NCBI GenBank assembly: GCA_001466705.2
Contig: LATX02000216.1
Coordinates: forward strand, 186,001 to 250,000
Direction of reading: 5' to 3'
Origin: Moniliophthora roreri
Lineage: Eukaryota > Basidiomycota > Agaricomycetes > Agaricales > Marasmiaceae
DNA: 64,000 nt
Shown here: piece by piece, positions 33,010-45,508 of the stretch
How positions within the stretch are numbered: position 1 is the stretch's first letter
Layout: every line of letters starts with the position of its first letter
Position numbers and translations under genes: made by a program
The notes under the pieces: model-generated
The model's database searches: none
The model's input: the letters and a program-made list of their open reading frames with translations, nothing else
What the model was told of the DNA's origin: nothing

Positions 33010-35235
33010 AAAAAAATTTGGCTGTCCAAAGGAGCTGCCAATGACTGTACCCATGCTGACCTTCACAAGTGTCACGCCTCTGTCTCAAAGCAAGTATGCA
33101 ATCTTTAAACCACTCCCAAAGCCTCAACTGTGCACAATGCTAGTGAGCCATTGCAAATTACTTGGGACATCAATTGTTTTGGTGCAGAGAAGAACCCCAA
33201 TAAGTTGGACTTTTATTTGTATGCCCCAAAGTTAGGCATACATCCTACAATCTTTCCTATTCCTATGCCAGCTAACACCCAATAATAGTCTAGTAGCCTC
33301 CATATCTTCTGTTGGGAAAATGTCTCCTTCAATGCTGGTGCCTATACTGTGAACCTTAACTTCACTTGGTGGGGTGCATCCAACTCCACATCCTCTACTG
33401 CCAACCTCCAACTCAAAGCTGTTGTACACAGTGATACATCTCTATGGATGTCATCTCTATAGATGTCATCTCTCCCTGCTGCTCCTGTCTTGAAGCTATG
33501 TACAACCCAAAGATACCTGTCTCTGGGTCCATTTCTGCCTTGGGAAACAACAACCACCTTGACCTCAATTTTAAACCCAAACCAGAGAGCTCAAAAAAGG
33601 GAGAGATTACCACAGCAGTATTTATCCTGCTGCTTTTTATTGCAGTTGGTGTTGGCATATATGAAGTGGCAAAGGAAGAAGAAGGCAGACAAGAGAAAGA
33701 GCTTTGCTCAACAAATCAATAAATGTATGTCAATGATTAGTATTGATTGGAAGAGTATGTCTGCAACAGGTGCTCAGGCAGCTATTCAGGCACCTATGGC
33801 TGGAGATCCAAGGGCCAGTATGGCAATTAGACCAATGTCGAGTGCTTTGAGCTTTGGTGCTGCAGTTAATCAGGCTGGGTTTGGTGCTGGTGGTGGATAT
33901 AGTCAGCTAGAGATGACACAGATGCAGAGGACAGTTGGAGTTGGATTGCATAGTTTGACGTTTTCAAACACTCAGGTTGCTGAATGTGTGTCAAGGGTCT
34001 TGTTCACAGAGTTGGCGCATCCATGTCATAGGCCATCTGGGGAGTCCTCCAGAAGGAGTACAGCTGGGCAGAGTAGGGCTTTCCATCATGGTTTCATGCC
34101 CCCTCTTCCAAATCCTACTGGTCACGGTCACTCATACATCCTTTTTTTCCCTCTTTTTACACTACTTTATGCTAATGCCTTTCATACAGTGCTTCAATAA
34201 CCACCTCACACCTCAATATATTGACTATGATGCTCTCTCACTACCCTGAAGATGCCATGTTGCTGAAACAGAAACAGGGAGTGTTTAGCCTTTTGACTGA
34301 TAATATCAGGTTGTGTGTCAGTAGGATGGAGAAGGATGAAGATGTCGGGCCTGCTTTGTCGAGTGAGTAATGGTTTCTTCTCCTTTCTTGGTTCCTCTCA
34401 TCTCCATTGCCTGAGTTATTCTTTTTCATTCTTTGCTCTTTTATTTTTGCTCTTTTTCCTTCTGTTTCTATTTCTTGCTGCTGGATTGGCATTGTGTGAT
34501 CTGGGTTGTTATCAAGTCAGCACTAGGGGTTGACTCTATGGCCTATCAGGGCCATTGACTTGTTTGGCTCAGAGATAGCGCATGCGTTGTCGATATTATG
34601 ATTTGTGGTGCACCATCATGATTCTGTCATCGTAATGATGGGCAGTTCCTTTGATTGGTGGTTCAGCTGACTTGCCTTCAGACCTTGGATGACCTGTACT
34701 CTTTCTTCTCCTGTTCCCATTGGCACCATGCCCTTCATTGATCTTTGCAACTCTACTATTTGAAACCATACTGACTAATTTTTTAGTGATGTGCTCTCAA
34801 TCCAACGACTCGGCTTCTCCCATCAACAAAGAAGTACTATATGCATCTATGCCAACTCTCCCTATGCCTATCCACACTTGTGCTCTTACAACTGAATCAG
34901 ATGATCCTATGCTCTTCACCACTTCACCAATGACACCCTCATTCCCCTCTGCCAATCCATTCACACCAACTTCTGCAACAATGGCCAACTTGCTGTATAT
35001 GCCCATGTCTCCAGATGATATGCTTCATACATATGCTGAGAGGCAGAAGCAATCTCAAGTGCCTGTTCCAGAGATGATGGAGAGGGTTATGAGCCCTGAT
35101 GATATGCTTCATGCATATGCAGAGAAGCAAAAGGCTCCAGGAATTGAGGGAGTTACAAGCCTACCTGTTGGAAGGCTGCTTATTGGTGATGCGATAAGTC
35201 CAAGTAGGGGTGTGTATGGAGTCGAGGGTGCATAA
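33010..35235 (+). pseudogene. Single-pass membrane protein of an agaricomycete family, copy 1
   Basis: The ectodomain is seen at 33,150-33,460 in one frame (WDINCFGAEKNPNKLDFYLY, then VNLNFTWWGASNSTSS, NLQLKAVVHS), followed by LPAAPV (33,470) and, in a shifted frame, YNPKIPVSGS. A transmembrane helix, TAVFILLLFIAVGVGIY, covers 33,612-33,662. It is followed by a basic stop-transfer and cytoplasmic part (MKWQRKKKADKRK, then ISIDWKSMSATGAQAAIQ, GGYSQLEMTQMQRT). A later exon, 34,720-35,235, has the repeated MSPDDMLHAYAEKQK-type motif and ends GVEGA-stop. I know this arrangement from mushroom hypothetical proteins; the role is unknown, perhaps at the cell surface. Frameshifts near 33,485 and 33,662 and double stops near 33,273 show decay. 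Confidence 0.65.
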
Positions 35236-35404
35236 GTCTGGGGGGGTGTTGTAGTGTTATAGTATATGGTGGTTGTTGAGCCTCCACCTGTCTATTGATG
35301 TCAGGTGCTGGTCTTGTCTGCTTGTTTTTTGTTCCTGTTATGTCTGGGATTCTGTGACTTGATTTTTTGTAAATCTTTGCAATTGTACCTGCCTCATCTT
35401 ACAT

Positions 35405-35432
35405 ATCCTCATCCTCCTCCTCCTCCTCCTCT
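35405..35432 (+). repeat. TCC microsatellite
   Basis: A short run of CTC/TCC triplets follows the membrane-protein C-terminus. It has no visible function. Confidence 0.8.
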
Positions 35433-36030
35433 ACTCTTGCTTCCCTCAAGGCCATGCCTACCTCCTTTTACCTTCATACTCTCTCTATACCTTCCTCTTT
35501 GTCCTTCAGGTGCTACCACCAGCTTACAGCCTTCTTTTTACATATGATTCTGTGCTGCAACTTGGTGTCAATCTGGCCATTGTACATTTTACCTTTCATT
35601 TTTTTTTTGACCTTGATGCATAGTAATGTGAACATACATACCCTCTTTTTTACATTTTATTTAATGTGATGTCTTTTTGGTGTCAATAGCAATATGCAAG
35701 ATGTGTTCATTATAGAAAAATATGTACAAGTGAAGAATTGCTTGTGTCCAGCACAGGAATAGTAGGTAAATAGGTAAATGGGAATGGGATACCAGTTATA
35801 CACCAGGTGGGAAGTAAGCAGTTGTGCAAGTGTTATAAAAACAGAAGGAGATACAAGATCATAACAAGTTGGAAACAAGAACATAACAGAATGTCATGAA
35901 CAGGATGCATAGATTTGTAGTATGGATGGTAATGGGGCAACATGATGATGTTGTTAATGCATGCAGCTACAAAAGGAGTAAATGAGTGCTCAGAATAAGT
36001 GATGAACCAGAAGAAAGAGACATACTTGCA

Positions 36031-37750
36031 TTAGCCAATATGAGGGACAAAAGTTGTCCACTGGACAGTTTGGTATGCATTTGGAGAAAGATCTCGCAAG
36101 GCCATGAGGGCAAGGATGATGAGGGTGACTCAGGAGAAGATGTAGAATATGCCAAGGAGAAAGGCAGTAATGTCCATCAACTTATCCAACCACTCTGGAG
36201 CAGAATGGTAGAACCCCTTGCTATACCAATGCTGACTACCCATTGCAATTGGTGCAGCTGCAACTGCAACTGCACATATCCACCAAAGCAGCTGCTCAGT
36301 ATGTGTTGCAAACTGGAATGACCATGGTATGCAGTGGATGGCACCAAATGCAGCTGCAATGGAATACACAGTGATGTAAAGTTGGGGTGGATCTTGCTCC
36401 AGCCTTGTAGGGAATTCATCTGTGAGGTCTGATTCATCAAAAAGAAGGTCACCACATGTGAGAATAATGTTCCATGTCATCCACAATGGAAGAAAAATAA
36501 GCTGAACAGCTGATGGCAGATTATTGGGCCTTGATTCACCCTCAAAGATATAGGCCTGGGTTGCTGCCATTCCCTCCTGGATTGCCTCCATCCAGCTCCC
36601 CTCTGATTGACTTGACTGAGAAATTGGCAATTCTTGCTGCTGCCAAGTGACCCGAACAGGGTACTGGACCTGTAGTGGTTTATTCCACCAGAAGATGTAT
36701 GTGCCAAAATTGAGGAGTGCAAATCCTACAGTGATGATCTCAAGCTCGGTAATGGTAAGACCTTCTGCAGCACGGGCAGCTACTTGAAGGATGAACCAGG
36801 TTGTTTGTATGAGAGCAATGGATTTGGCTATGAAGTTGGCATGACTCTTGTCCTTGATTTCATCTTCAGTGATGGTGATGTATCCTTTTTGAAGGAGGTA
36901 TTCCAGGAGACATGTTGGTTGTGATGCTTTCACTAAGCTTTCTTTCTTCTAATTTAACAATAAAGGATTAGTGAAGAACACAGATTGTGGAAATGCATGA
37001 GGATACCTCAGATAAGGCATCAACACCTTCCACTGTGCATATGTCCTGAGATGACAGTGAATATTGATCTAATCACAATGGAAAATAATGCTTTCAATAT
37101 ACTCACATCTGTATAAGGGTTGACAGATGTAGAGAAAACTTCCTTGATTTTCTCATGGTGTTGAGCAATTTGATCCCAGTATTTTGCATGGAGTTCATCT
37201 TTCCATCCATTTGGTGGTACCTTCTTGTACCTGCGCCATGGAAAATAATCTTGTTTGTCTTGGTTTTCCCAGAGATAACCACAAAATGTATCTCCATCAC
37301 AGAGAGCAAAACCTCCCATGATGACAAAGAATGCATGTGACATTCCCCAGCCGTACTCTGTAACAAAGATGATCTAACACTCCCGGACAAGTGACCAAGA
37401 GACTAAAACTCACTTTTGAATTGTTTAGCAATTGCCTTTGCAGAATACCACTGCCGCATTGCCCACAAGATCATAATCTCTGGTGCAAGGATTGCAATAA
37501 TCATGAGCTGAATATTCTTGTATACCACAACTGCTGAGTGTGTCCCAACATGCGGGATATTTGGATGAATAGCGACCCATGTACAAATCAGAATGACCGA
37601 GAGGCAGCTCCATAGAATACCTGTTGTCGTTCTGCACCCATTGATGTCGATACATTCACCAGTAACTGGGTCGAATAATGAAGAGGTGTTGGTTGAAGTG
37701 GCGAGTGTACTGGGAGGTAAGGATCGCGAAAGGGTGTAGAGGAGTATCAT
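36031..37750 (-). pseudogene. Multi-pass membrane protein of an agaricomycete family, copy A
   Basis: Read on the minus strand from ATG 37,750. Exon 1 (to about 37,412) has INGCRTTTGILWSCLS and LAPEIMILWAMRQWYSAK. After an intron, exon 2 (about 37,357-37,112) has YGWGMSHAFFVIMGGFAL. A short third exon lies near 37,055-37,010, and a long fourth exon from about 36,955 has ITEDEIKDKSHANFIAKS, LTITELEIITVGFALLNF, WWNKPLQVQYP and four more hydrophobic segments. The family end, AYQTVQWTTFVPHIG, precedes TAA at 36,031. Seven or eight membrane segments over about 450 residues match this abundant mushroom family, whose function is not known to me. Only one internal stop was found (TGA near 36,134, where copy B keeps Arg), so decay is slight. 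Confidence 0.7.
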
Positions 37751-39250
37751 GGCGTTCTTGGGGGCTGCTAGATGATGCAGGAATTGGATTATAATGCGGA
37801 GAGCTCACCCTACACGCCTTCTACACGGGGTGACTAAGAATTCCACGTGCTCTGACCCTGATTGATAGCTTGCTTGCAGCAGTCACTGTGCTCGATGACT
37901 CGGATCCCTGAAGACAGCCTGTGCAAGTATCAGGTTTGGCGTGAAGTTCATAGAATGTGAAGAAGTATCAAGAAATGTATTCAGAGAAATTTAATATGCT
38001 TGATATACCTGCCCAACGACGGGAATGAATGAACGGGTTATGTATTGTGTGAAGGCTCTAGCGCTTGGGGTCAACTTTAGGATCACAAAATGGCCACGAT
38101 AGTCACGGAAGCTCCGTTATCGCGCGGGAGACTGTTCATGTAGGTGATGAATACATATCTTGACGTGACTTCGTGTGGGAAGTAAAACAGAGCCATGTGT
38201 ATCTCGTGATGTTCGCACTGCTTGAAAGCGGTGATTCACTCAGTACACATTCTATTTCGGAACCAGGCCTATGTGTTTAGAGATTTACGTGCGGCTGCAA
38301 AGAGGCGTTCAGCAACCCGCAGCAAAATGCGAGATACAGCGAGCGCACCGACCTTAGAATGAGCCAACCGAAAACGAAGTAGCCAACATGATTCTGCAAT
38401 AGTTCTATCACACTACTTACACGAAAAAGTGGACGGATTGAATTGAGAACGGCAATTGTCAGCCATGAGCTCGAAAAGGGTTTTCATTACACAGATGGAC
38501 ACTGGCTTGCGATATCGATGTTATCTCGACGTAATCTGTGATCCTCTTCTCTTCTCGTCTTCGTTTGTTGCAAATTATCCGTTGTTCTAGGGGAGGCAGT
38601 ATCGGGAACAGAACTTTTAATGTATCTGTCGTTTGGGGAGAGGGATCAATGAAATATTAATCTGATAAAATTATTCCATGTATGGGAATGTGAATACTCA
38701 CCGACAAGGCGCCGTTTGAAGGTAGATTTGCGTTCGGAATATTGATTCAGAAAGACCAAGCCGTGGGTAAATAAGAGAAGGATCTACCCACGCAATCCAT
38801 GGTATCGTAAGAAGCAAAACCGCCCATGGCAAACAAAGAACCCCATACGGTTAACTGCCCTTGGCCATGATCTGTCATAAAGGAAGGTTCCGGAGTGCAG
38901 AGACAGAGATTAATCAAACCTTTAAGGATTTTGGCAATGACTTCTGGTATGAGAACAGTAAATGCGACGCCATTGAATGGTGGGACTCATGGACATATCA
39001 AAGTACGAGAGAGCGTCCATTTATGTTGCGAGACATTGGCTCCAAGCGGAGAGGAAGGTATGAATGAGGTTGTTGTACGGCAATAAAAGTTGGGTGTAAC
39101 AGAACGATCCATTTCAATCAATATCGGCGGATTATTGACGCCTACCACCGAAATAAGACTGTGAAGCAGAGTTTACATCAATGCAAGTAAGAACTTACCT
39201 TTAGCCAGGAATCGATATGGCCGTCGGAGAAGAGAAAAAGATGACGCAGC
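37751..39250. other. CpG-rich intergenic region
   Basis: No gene is recognised. Short minus-strand frames exist, but none resembles a known family. The stretch is aligned with about 47,230-48,990 in copy B, where most CpG positions have become TG or CA. Confidence 0.55.
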
Positions 39251-39399
39251 GTGGGAAACGTGCCTGGCGTTGTTGGCGACGATGCCGCATGCCAGCCGTC
39301 TTTCTCTCTACCAAATCTCTGCCATGGTTCCCAAATCCTCAGATACCTGAAGTATACTCTAGGATGGATGAATTTAGGTGAGTCGCCGTTGCCTCCTTC

Positions 39400-40400
39400 T
39401 CTGTTCATCTTCTCAATTCAAGGCATGTCGATATCTTCTCAGACAACGATCAGATTCACGTCTCTCAAAAACTATTCCTCATGGGTCTACGATGAATACA
39501 CTCGTCCCAACTCTGCACTTATATCGCTAGCAAGCCGTGGCACATTCCTTGGGACACAGGCTGTATGGATGGGCCCACCACGAGCGATACAAAACTGGGG
39601 ATAGGTTCAAATACTTATGTACGCCCCCTTCCTTTCCCTCTATCATTTTTATGACGCCAACATCCACTACAGAGTATCGATCCGGAATCTTTCTGCTGCG
39701 AAAAACGTTCCCTCGTCCCTCGGCCTCCACATGCCTCCTCCCTCAATCCTGACCAGTGGAACACGTTCAACCTCACTTCATAAATCGTCAGCGTCAGCCG
39801 CTGTTAACGGTGATACAATGCCATCGTTACCCGCCACCCCTTTTCTCAAAGTCATCATTGACGCCCAGACACCTATCCCAGAGCCTATCCCCGTGATAGC
39901 CACCCCGACTTCGACTTTGAACCAAAACCCGAGTCGTCAAACAAGGGCAAGATCGTGCTGGCGTACATGAAATGGCAAAAGGGACCCTTCGAGTGTCGTA
40001 GAAGCTTCGCAGATCACGTTGACGACAGGATGCCTGTGGCGATGGTTCGGGCTGATATGGCGGGTGATTCGAGGGCCCAGACGGACGGCTGTTCGGCTGA
40101 AATCGAGTGCCAGTTCTTTCTGGTGGAGCAATCAATCATGCCAGGTTTGGTGCTAGTGCGGAGTACAGCCAGCAACTGGAGTAGGCGTTATGAATCGTCA
40201 GAGTCGGCATCCTTGAACGCTCATGTGTCGAACCGCATTTCGAGGATTTGTACCGAGGCAGGGTACACAAGACAGAAGACACGCAGAAGACACGTGGCAG
40301 CAGAGTGGGTTCTTCAGCGGGGCTTAGGCTACGCATCCGGTAGACTTTGCCTACCCGTTATGGTCATGGGTATGTCTCCTTTTAACTTTTCCCTCTTGTA
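39400..40400 (+). pseudogene. Single-pass membrane protein relic, copy 2 (CpG-rich)
   Basis: Family pieces are visible: FYDANIHYRV near 39,648, FDFEPKPESSNKGK at about 39,911-39,951, and YMKWQKG directly after. Compared with copy 1, about 15 residues of the membrane helix are missing between NKGK and the YMKWQ block. The cytoplasmic part continues (MAGDSRAQ, GASAEYSQQLE in a shifted frame) and then breaks down. The copy is dead by deletions and frameshifts, although its CpG sites are preserved, so here decay did not go through CpG deamination. Confidence 0.55.
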
Positions 40401-41299
40401 ACGAACGTTAATGATACCTTGGATTTGCAGCACGTCAGTTACCTACAGCGCACACTAACCTATCAACTACAACACATCCACATTACCCTCGAAGGCCAGA
40501 ATAGGCCATATCGCCAAGCAAGAGCTGGGGACGTTTAGCTGTTATACGGAGGATGATAGGTTGAGAGTCGGCGAGAGGAGAGGTGTATGCATGTTGGGCC
40601 TGCTTTGTCAGGTGAGTAATGTTCTCCCGGTTTTCGAGTCCTTGGCGTTCGGTTTCGGTTGGTTTCATGTCTTTCATTTGGTTTATGGGGATCTTTAACT
40701 GCCTGATGGGCGGATATACGTGTCGTTCAGTTACCGGTTGATTTCGACTCTAAGCTGAGAGACTTCTTCCCCGTTATGCCCTTCCCGTGACTCCAATTTT
40801 CTTTTCGTGGTTCGGCGTGTCTTTTGACTTGGCTGCCTAGTCAATCTACTACTTTGTGTCCGGCTGTGCCGTTGCGCTTCTGGACTTCTGTGTTCACGAT
40901 TGAATACGCTGGGTGGTGTTTTCGTTAGTGCTAGTGCTTTTCGTCGAGGTTGCCTGCCAGCACGTTTCGCGATACTTGTGATCTATTTTATCGTTTTGCC
41001 GTAGCTCGGGAACGGGTCTCCTTCTCTTGTCATCGTTGCCGTCGAGACAGTGCTTACGCCGTCTGCCCGAAGTGAAAGTTATCGTTTTTCCCGCCACATG
41101 GACGACACCACTCGGTTCAGTTCTGGAGTGCTGCTCCTTTGTACTTACCTCAACTCCCCATCTTTTCCGTCATATCAGTATTCCAGATTTGGGTCAACGT
41201 TGAACAGTTCCCATGTTCCTCAGTGCCATACCTGTACTCTCTACCTCTTTGTCGGACTTTTTGTTGTCGTTGAAGCAGATCAGCTCTTGCTTGCGTTGA

Positions 41300-44200
41300 T
41301 GCATATTCTGAGTGTACATACAGTGACTTTTTATTCATTCAATGTGATGCCTTCGTGATACCTTCATGCCTGTCTCAATTGTTTCACAGAAATATGTCCA
41401 AGCGAGAAATAACTCGCATCCAGCATGGGTACAGTAAGAGGACCCGTTTGAGAAGCGAGATATAATTTGTATCTGGAATATCTGTAGAGGCGTCGGACCT
41501 CGGGCAGGGAAATCTGATGCAAGAACACTAGATTGGATATTTCCACCGAGCGCCTTCGTATTCAACTCAACAGCTTTCTCCCAAGCTGTTAAAGAACTGC
41601 CATGAGGCCCAAGAGCGGACCAGAATAGGCAAAGTGATTTCTTCTCCCGACTTTGCTGTCCAGCTTCCTCGAAACTCCATCTTTGACAGATTGCCGCTGA
41701 TAGATTCTATCAGAAGTCTGACGCACGGTGATTTTAATATTATGCTTCTGTGAAAAAGAGCGTACCCTATACAGCTATCGATAGCTATAATCCTATATGG
41801 CTATTAGTGACAACGATCATACCCATGAAATCAGACAACGAGCTTTCTCCGATCTTCTCCAACTCCTCAGTGCAGTTCTCATAATCACGACTTTGAAAAG
41901 ATATCAGAAGCTCTAGCGTCCTAAACTAAATTTAGGACGGAAAAAAGATTCTGGGATTGAGCAATCAAGCGGGTTATCTTTCTTTGTTTATTACTTTTCG
42001 GAAAGAAAGGGAAACCCATTTTCTTCAGCGCTTCCAAATCGTTGACCAAACATGAAAGTGATACGGGGAAACGGAGCGGGGCTATTGATTCCTTTAGTTG
42101 TGATAGCAGAAGCGACAAGTGAATGACGGCATACCAGGCCTTGGATATCTTGAGCAGAAGGTGCTTTGGTAGATAGATTATCGTTGATTTGATCTGGTCC
42201 TCCTACGACACGACATGAACTGGATCAACGCGAGGCAAGCACGTCAAGCATTGACCGTACGAAAGGCTAAGATTAGATTAGTCAGAGTTCTGCAGGTTTC
42301 TTCAGTTTTAGCACGAAACGAACCGACATACCTCTCCCTGAACTTCCAGTGTGTTGACCATGCACAAGATACATCGATAATCGAGTGAAGTAGGTCCACT
42401 TAGACGTAGGTTATTCGCCAGGAGTAACTCGTAGCATTCAGTTGCTATTTGTTCAGCGTCAATGTCCATGACAGATTTCAGGCTACAAAAAGAAATGAGT
42501 CGTCCGAAGCACCTAAAATTCGGAAAATCTGATCTACTCACCTGACTGGGAGCCAATCCTCTGTGATCCATGTACAGTCCCTCACTCCAACGATGGAGTG
42601 GTAAATCGCGAGAGGAATTCAGTTCGTTTGATCGTCCGTGGGACATCGTGGTCGTTGTCGAAGGTGTTTGCCGGCTGAAAAAATGCCGGTCGTTCCGGCG
42701 CTTCAACGACGTTGTCAGCAACCATCACCATCGTTCTTCGTGTGCAAACCGCAATGATCAGAACGCCTCTGTTTCCCTCACAGTAAGTCATCATCGATGT
42801 CATTATAGCGTTTCGAATGTTTCGCTCATTCCCGTCAGGCCCATCCACGTCAAAAAGCAAGGTCCGGGGCTTTAGGCACTTGGACCGTCAATGTGCTCAA
42901 CTCTCGTGCAGTTCTGAGTGCTTTACACCGCTCTCAAGGAGTCGAGAAAACACAACGACAGCGCTCCCGTGGAATATCCAGCATCGTCCGGAGAAGAGGG
43001 GGTTTTCCATTCACCTATTCGGGTCCTGTTCGTCTTTTCTTTTCGCTCTTGCCGAGTTACTGACCGAGCTATATATATCCAGAACATTTGCGACTTTACC
43101 TACGTTGCCCCCATTACAGCTGTCGTCTCCTGACGTGACTAACAGGTACATCCTCATTCCTCGTCTTGTCGTTCAAACGCTGTATTCATCCACATAGTGC
43201 TTCCATTTCTCAACCAGATTGTTCGTGTGTGTAAGGAAAGGATACGAGGAGAAATCGAGAGAGGCTGGGCAAGGTTGGAACGAAGGATAAAGAATTCGGT
43301 TGGGAAGGAAAGGGGAAAGGAAAACGTTTTGGCTGTAGGACACTGGGGGGTTGCAGGATATGAGGAACATGATTCACTTTTACACGTCGACCACCGATGC
43401 CTCTGGCTCCTGAAGAATCGCCGCTTTGACCCCGAATGCTCCGCTCCACACAACCTGGCCGACTCCCTACATTTCCCAAATGCAAGTCTACCATGTCACG
43501 AAGCTGCCGGCCTACTCAACATGAACCCAGTCGACATGGGAACCAGCATCCATGCTCATGCTAGCCGTTACCATCTCCATCCACTTCGACCAGCACCGTC
43601 ATCCTACAGCACGAATTGATTTTTCCCCGCACCTCCCGAGCCGAATGCTGTGGGGTACCACAAAGGCGATCAGAAACCACTCAACGAGAACACGTCGACA
43701 TGTCCAGCTGGCAGCCATTTTCGGTGCAGTGGACGTTGTACACTCCGCCTCCGTTGCACCATCCATCTCGGACATGGTTACGTCAGCACCTTCGCTGGCT
43801 TCGCTTCAACCATTGACTTGCTGTACAAAGCTCCCTGTCCAAGATCCAGCTTCATCATTCCAGGAGGTGAATATCCACGCCATTTGGCACTATCTCCAGC
43901 TTCTCATCCCTTGGGAAACTTCCTCGAAACCGCTCACTACAGGTCGACCTATTTGACCTTGGAGACCGTTTGCTGCGACGTAGAGAAGCCGAATGGTGTT
44001 CGTTGGTTGCGGCGTGTGGGGAGCTGAAGGATAGGGTGGTTAGTGTGCTTTTAAGACCTTTCAGGGCTTGAGAGAAGAGGTCTAGACGGTTCTTTGGGGA
44101 TTCATGATCGTTGCGATACGTTGAGCCCGGTACCTGGCTGCACGAAGGCATGAGATGTCACTTTGGACATTTGAGGCCGTAAGGTGGAGATGGGTACCAT

Positions 44201-45000
44201 ATACAACAAGTAAGCATGACGCCTCTCGCTAGATTAAATCTTCTGACCTGGCGGTAGCAGAAAAACCCTTCCCTACTGGGACGTATCTTCTGCGGATGCT
44301 TTTCGTTCAAAACCGATGATTACCCACTTCCCATTCCAATGATTAACTTCAAATCTCTGCCATTCGGACGTCATTTTTTTCGCTTCAGTCATTCCTCTGT
44401 GCGCTTTTACCCACTCTGATTCACCTACAAGTCACGGAATTAGACGTATCGGGTTTGGGATACCTTTGACCGAAGACTGAGAGTCTGAGACAAGATTCGC
44501 CGGTTGACATATCCTTTTTGAGATAAGACATAATAGCAAATGTGAGGGCTATCTATGGGTGCTCTTGGGTGTAGGGAACTGCCCCCGGTTCGTCAGGTTG
44601 AAAGTTGGCGCCGTGAGCGAGCATAGATCGCGTTGGATATAGATACAGGTGAGCTTATCTTCCACCTCCGTACGTTCAAGTATCTGATCCTGTGTTTAGG
44701 CTCCTGGATAGTCTCTTCGAGTGCGGCCACCGGAAGGCGACTCGTTTTGTCTCGGGTATCGTTCGCTGGAGGCAAATCACGTTCTTTGACTGAGACGTTT
44801 GGGGAACTGAAGGATAAGGTGGTTCAGGTGCGACCTAGGCTTCGGGAGAAGAAATCCAGGGAGCTCATTGGGGCCTCGTGGTTGTTTGCGGTACGAGAGG
44901 GCGTATGGTGTTGCTTTGGCTATTTAAGACTGGATGCACGCTACATGGAAGCGGTAAGTACAGTATCACTCACGAAGCTTGGCTTTCTGACGCTGTATGC
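41300..45000. other. CpG-rich stretch with unassigned reading frames
   Basis: Several medium frames occur on both strands (for example 42,308-42,721 minus, 42,817-43,197 plus, 43,650-44,027 plus), but none resembles a family I know and they overlap each other. Part of 41,280-41,600 resembles 35,560-35,880, suggesting an older duplication of the multi-pass gene's 3' flank. Two blocks near 44,010 and 44,805 share GAGCTGAAGGATAGGGTGGTT-like sequence. I can support relic sequence, not a gene model. Confidence 0.4.
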
Positions 45001-45508
45001 AGCAGGAGGACTAAATCTGTGATACATGCCTTAGCAGATGGTGTTGATCTAGCATTGTACTTCATATCTTTCATTTTCTTGACATTGGTGCATAGTAATG
45101 TGAATGTACATACCTTTTTTTTACATTTTATTTAACATGGCATCTTTGTGATGTCAATAGCAATCTTCAAGATGTGTTTGTTATGGAAGAATATGTACAA
45201 GTGAAGAAGAGTGGCTCATTTCTAGCATAAGTATGATAGGTAAATAGGTAAATGGGAATGAGATACAAGTCATTTGCTGGCAGGGAAGTAGTAGCAGTTG
45301 TGTAAGCAGTAGTAAGAGCAAGGAGGAGATAAGATGTTATATTCAAAAATTTGGAAAACATAGCAAAGAGTATCATGAATGGGTTGCATAGCTCCATAGT
45401 ATGGAGGGTAACAGGGTAATAGGATCATGTCATCAATGTGTGCAGCTACAAAAGGAGTAAATGAGTGCCTGAAATGAGTGATAAACCAGAAAAAGAGACA
45501 TACCTGCA

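Larger units (their letters stand above)
35580..45050. repeat. Tandem segmental duplication, copy A (9.5 kb)
   Basis: The segment from about 35,580 is repeated from about 45,055 in the same order and orientation, up to GTATGCAGCAGGAGGACTAAA (near 45,000 here, 57,650 in copy B). The join lies within TTAGCAGATGGTGTTGATCTAGCATTG near 45,035. Copy A holds the multi-pass gene, a single-pass relic and unresolved sequence. From about 37,500 to 45,000 it is rich in CpG, while the rest of the window is not. Confidence 0.85.

Noticed and set aside
34375..34530. Leu/Phe-rich frame as a membrane peptide
   Set aside because: It is a pyrimidine-rich stretch within or near an intron of the single-pass membrane-protein relic.
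42570..44151. CpG-rich frames as a functional host gene
   Set aside because: Frames on both strands overlap, none matches a known family, and the homologous stretch in copy B offers no conserved frame to support one.
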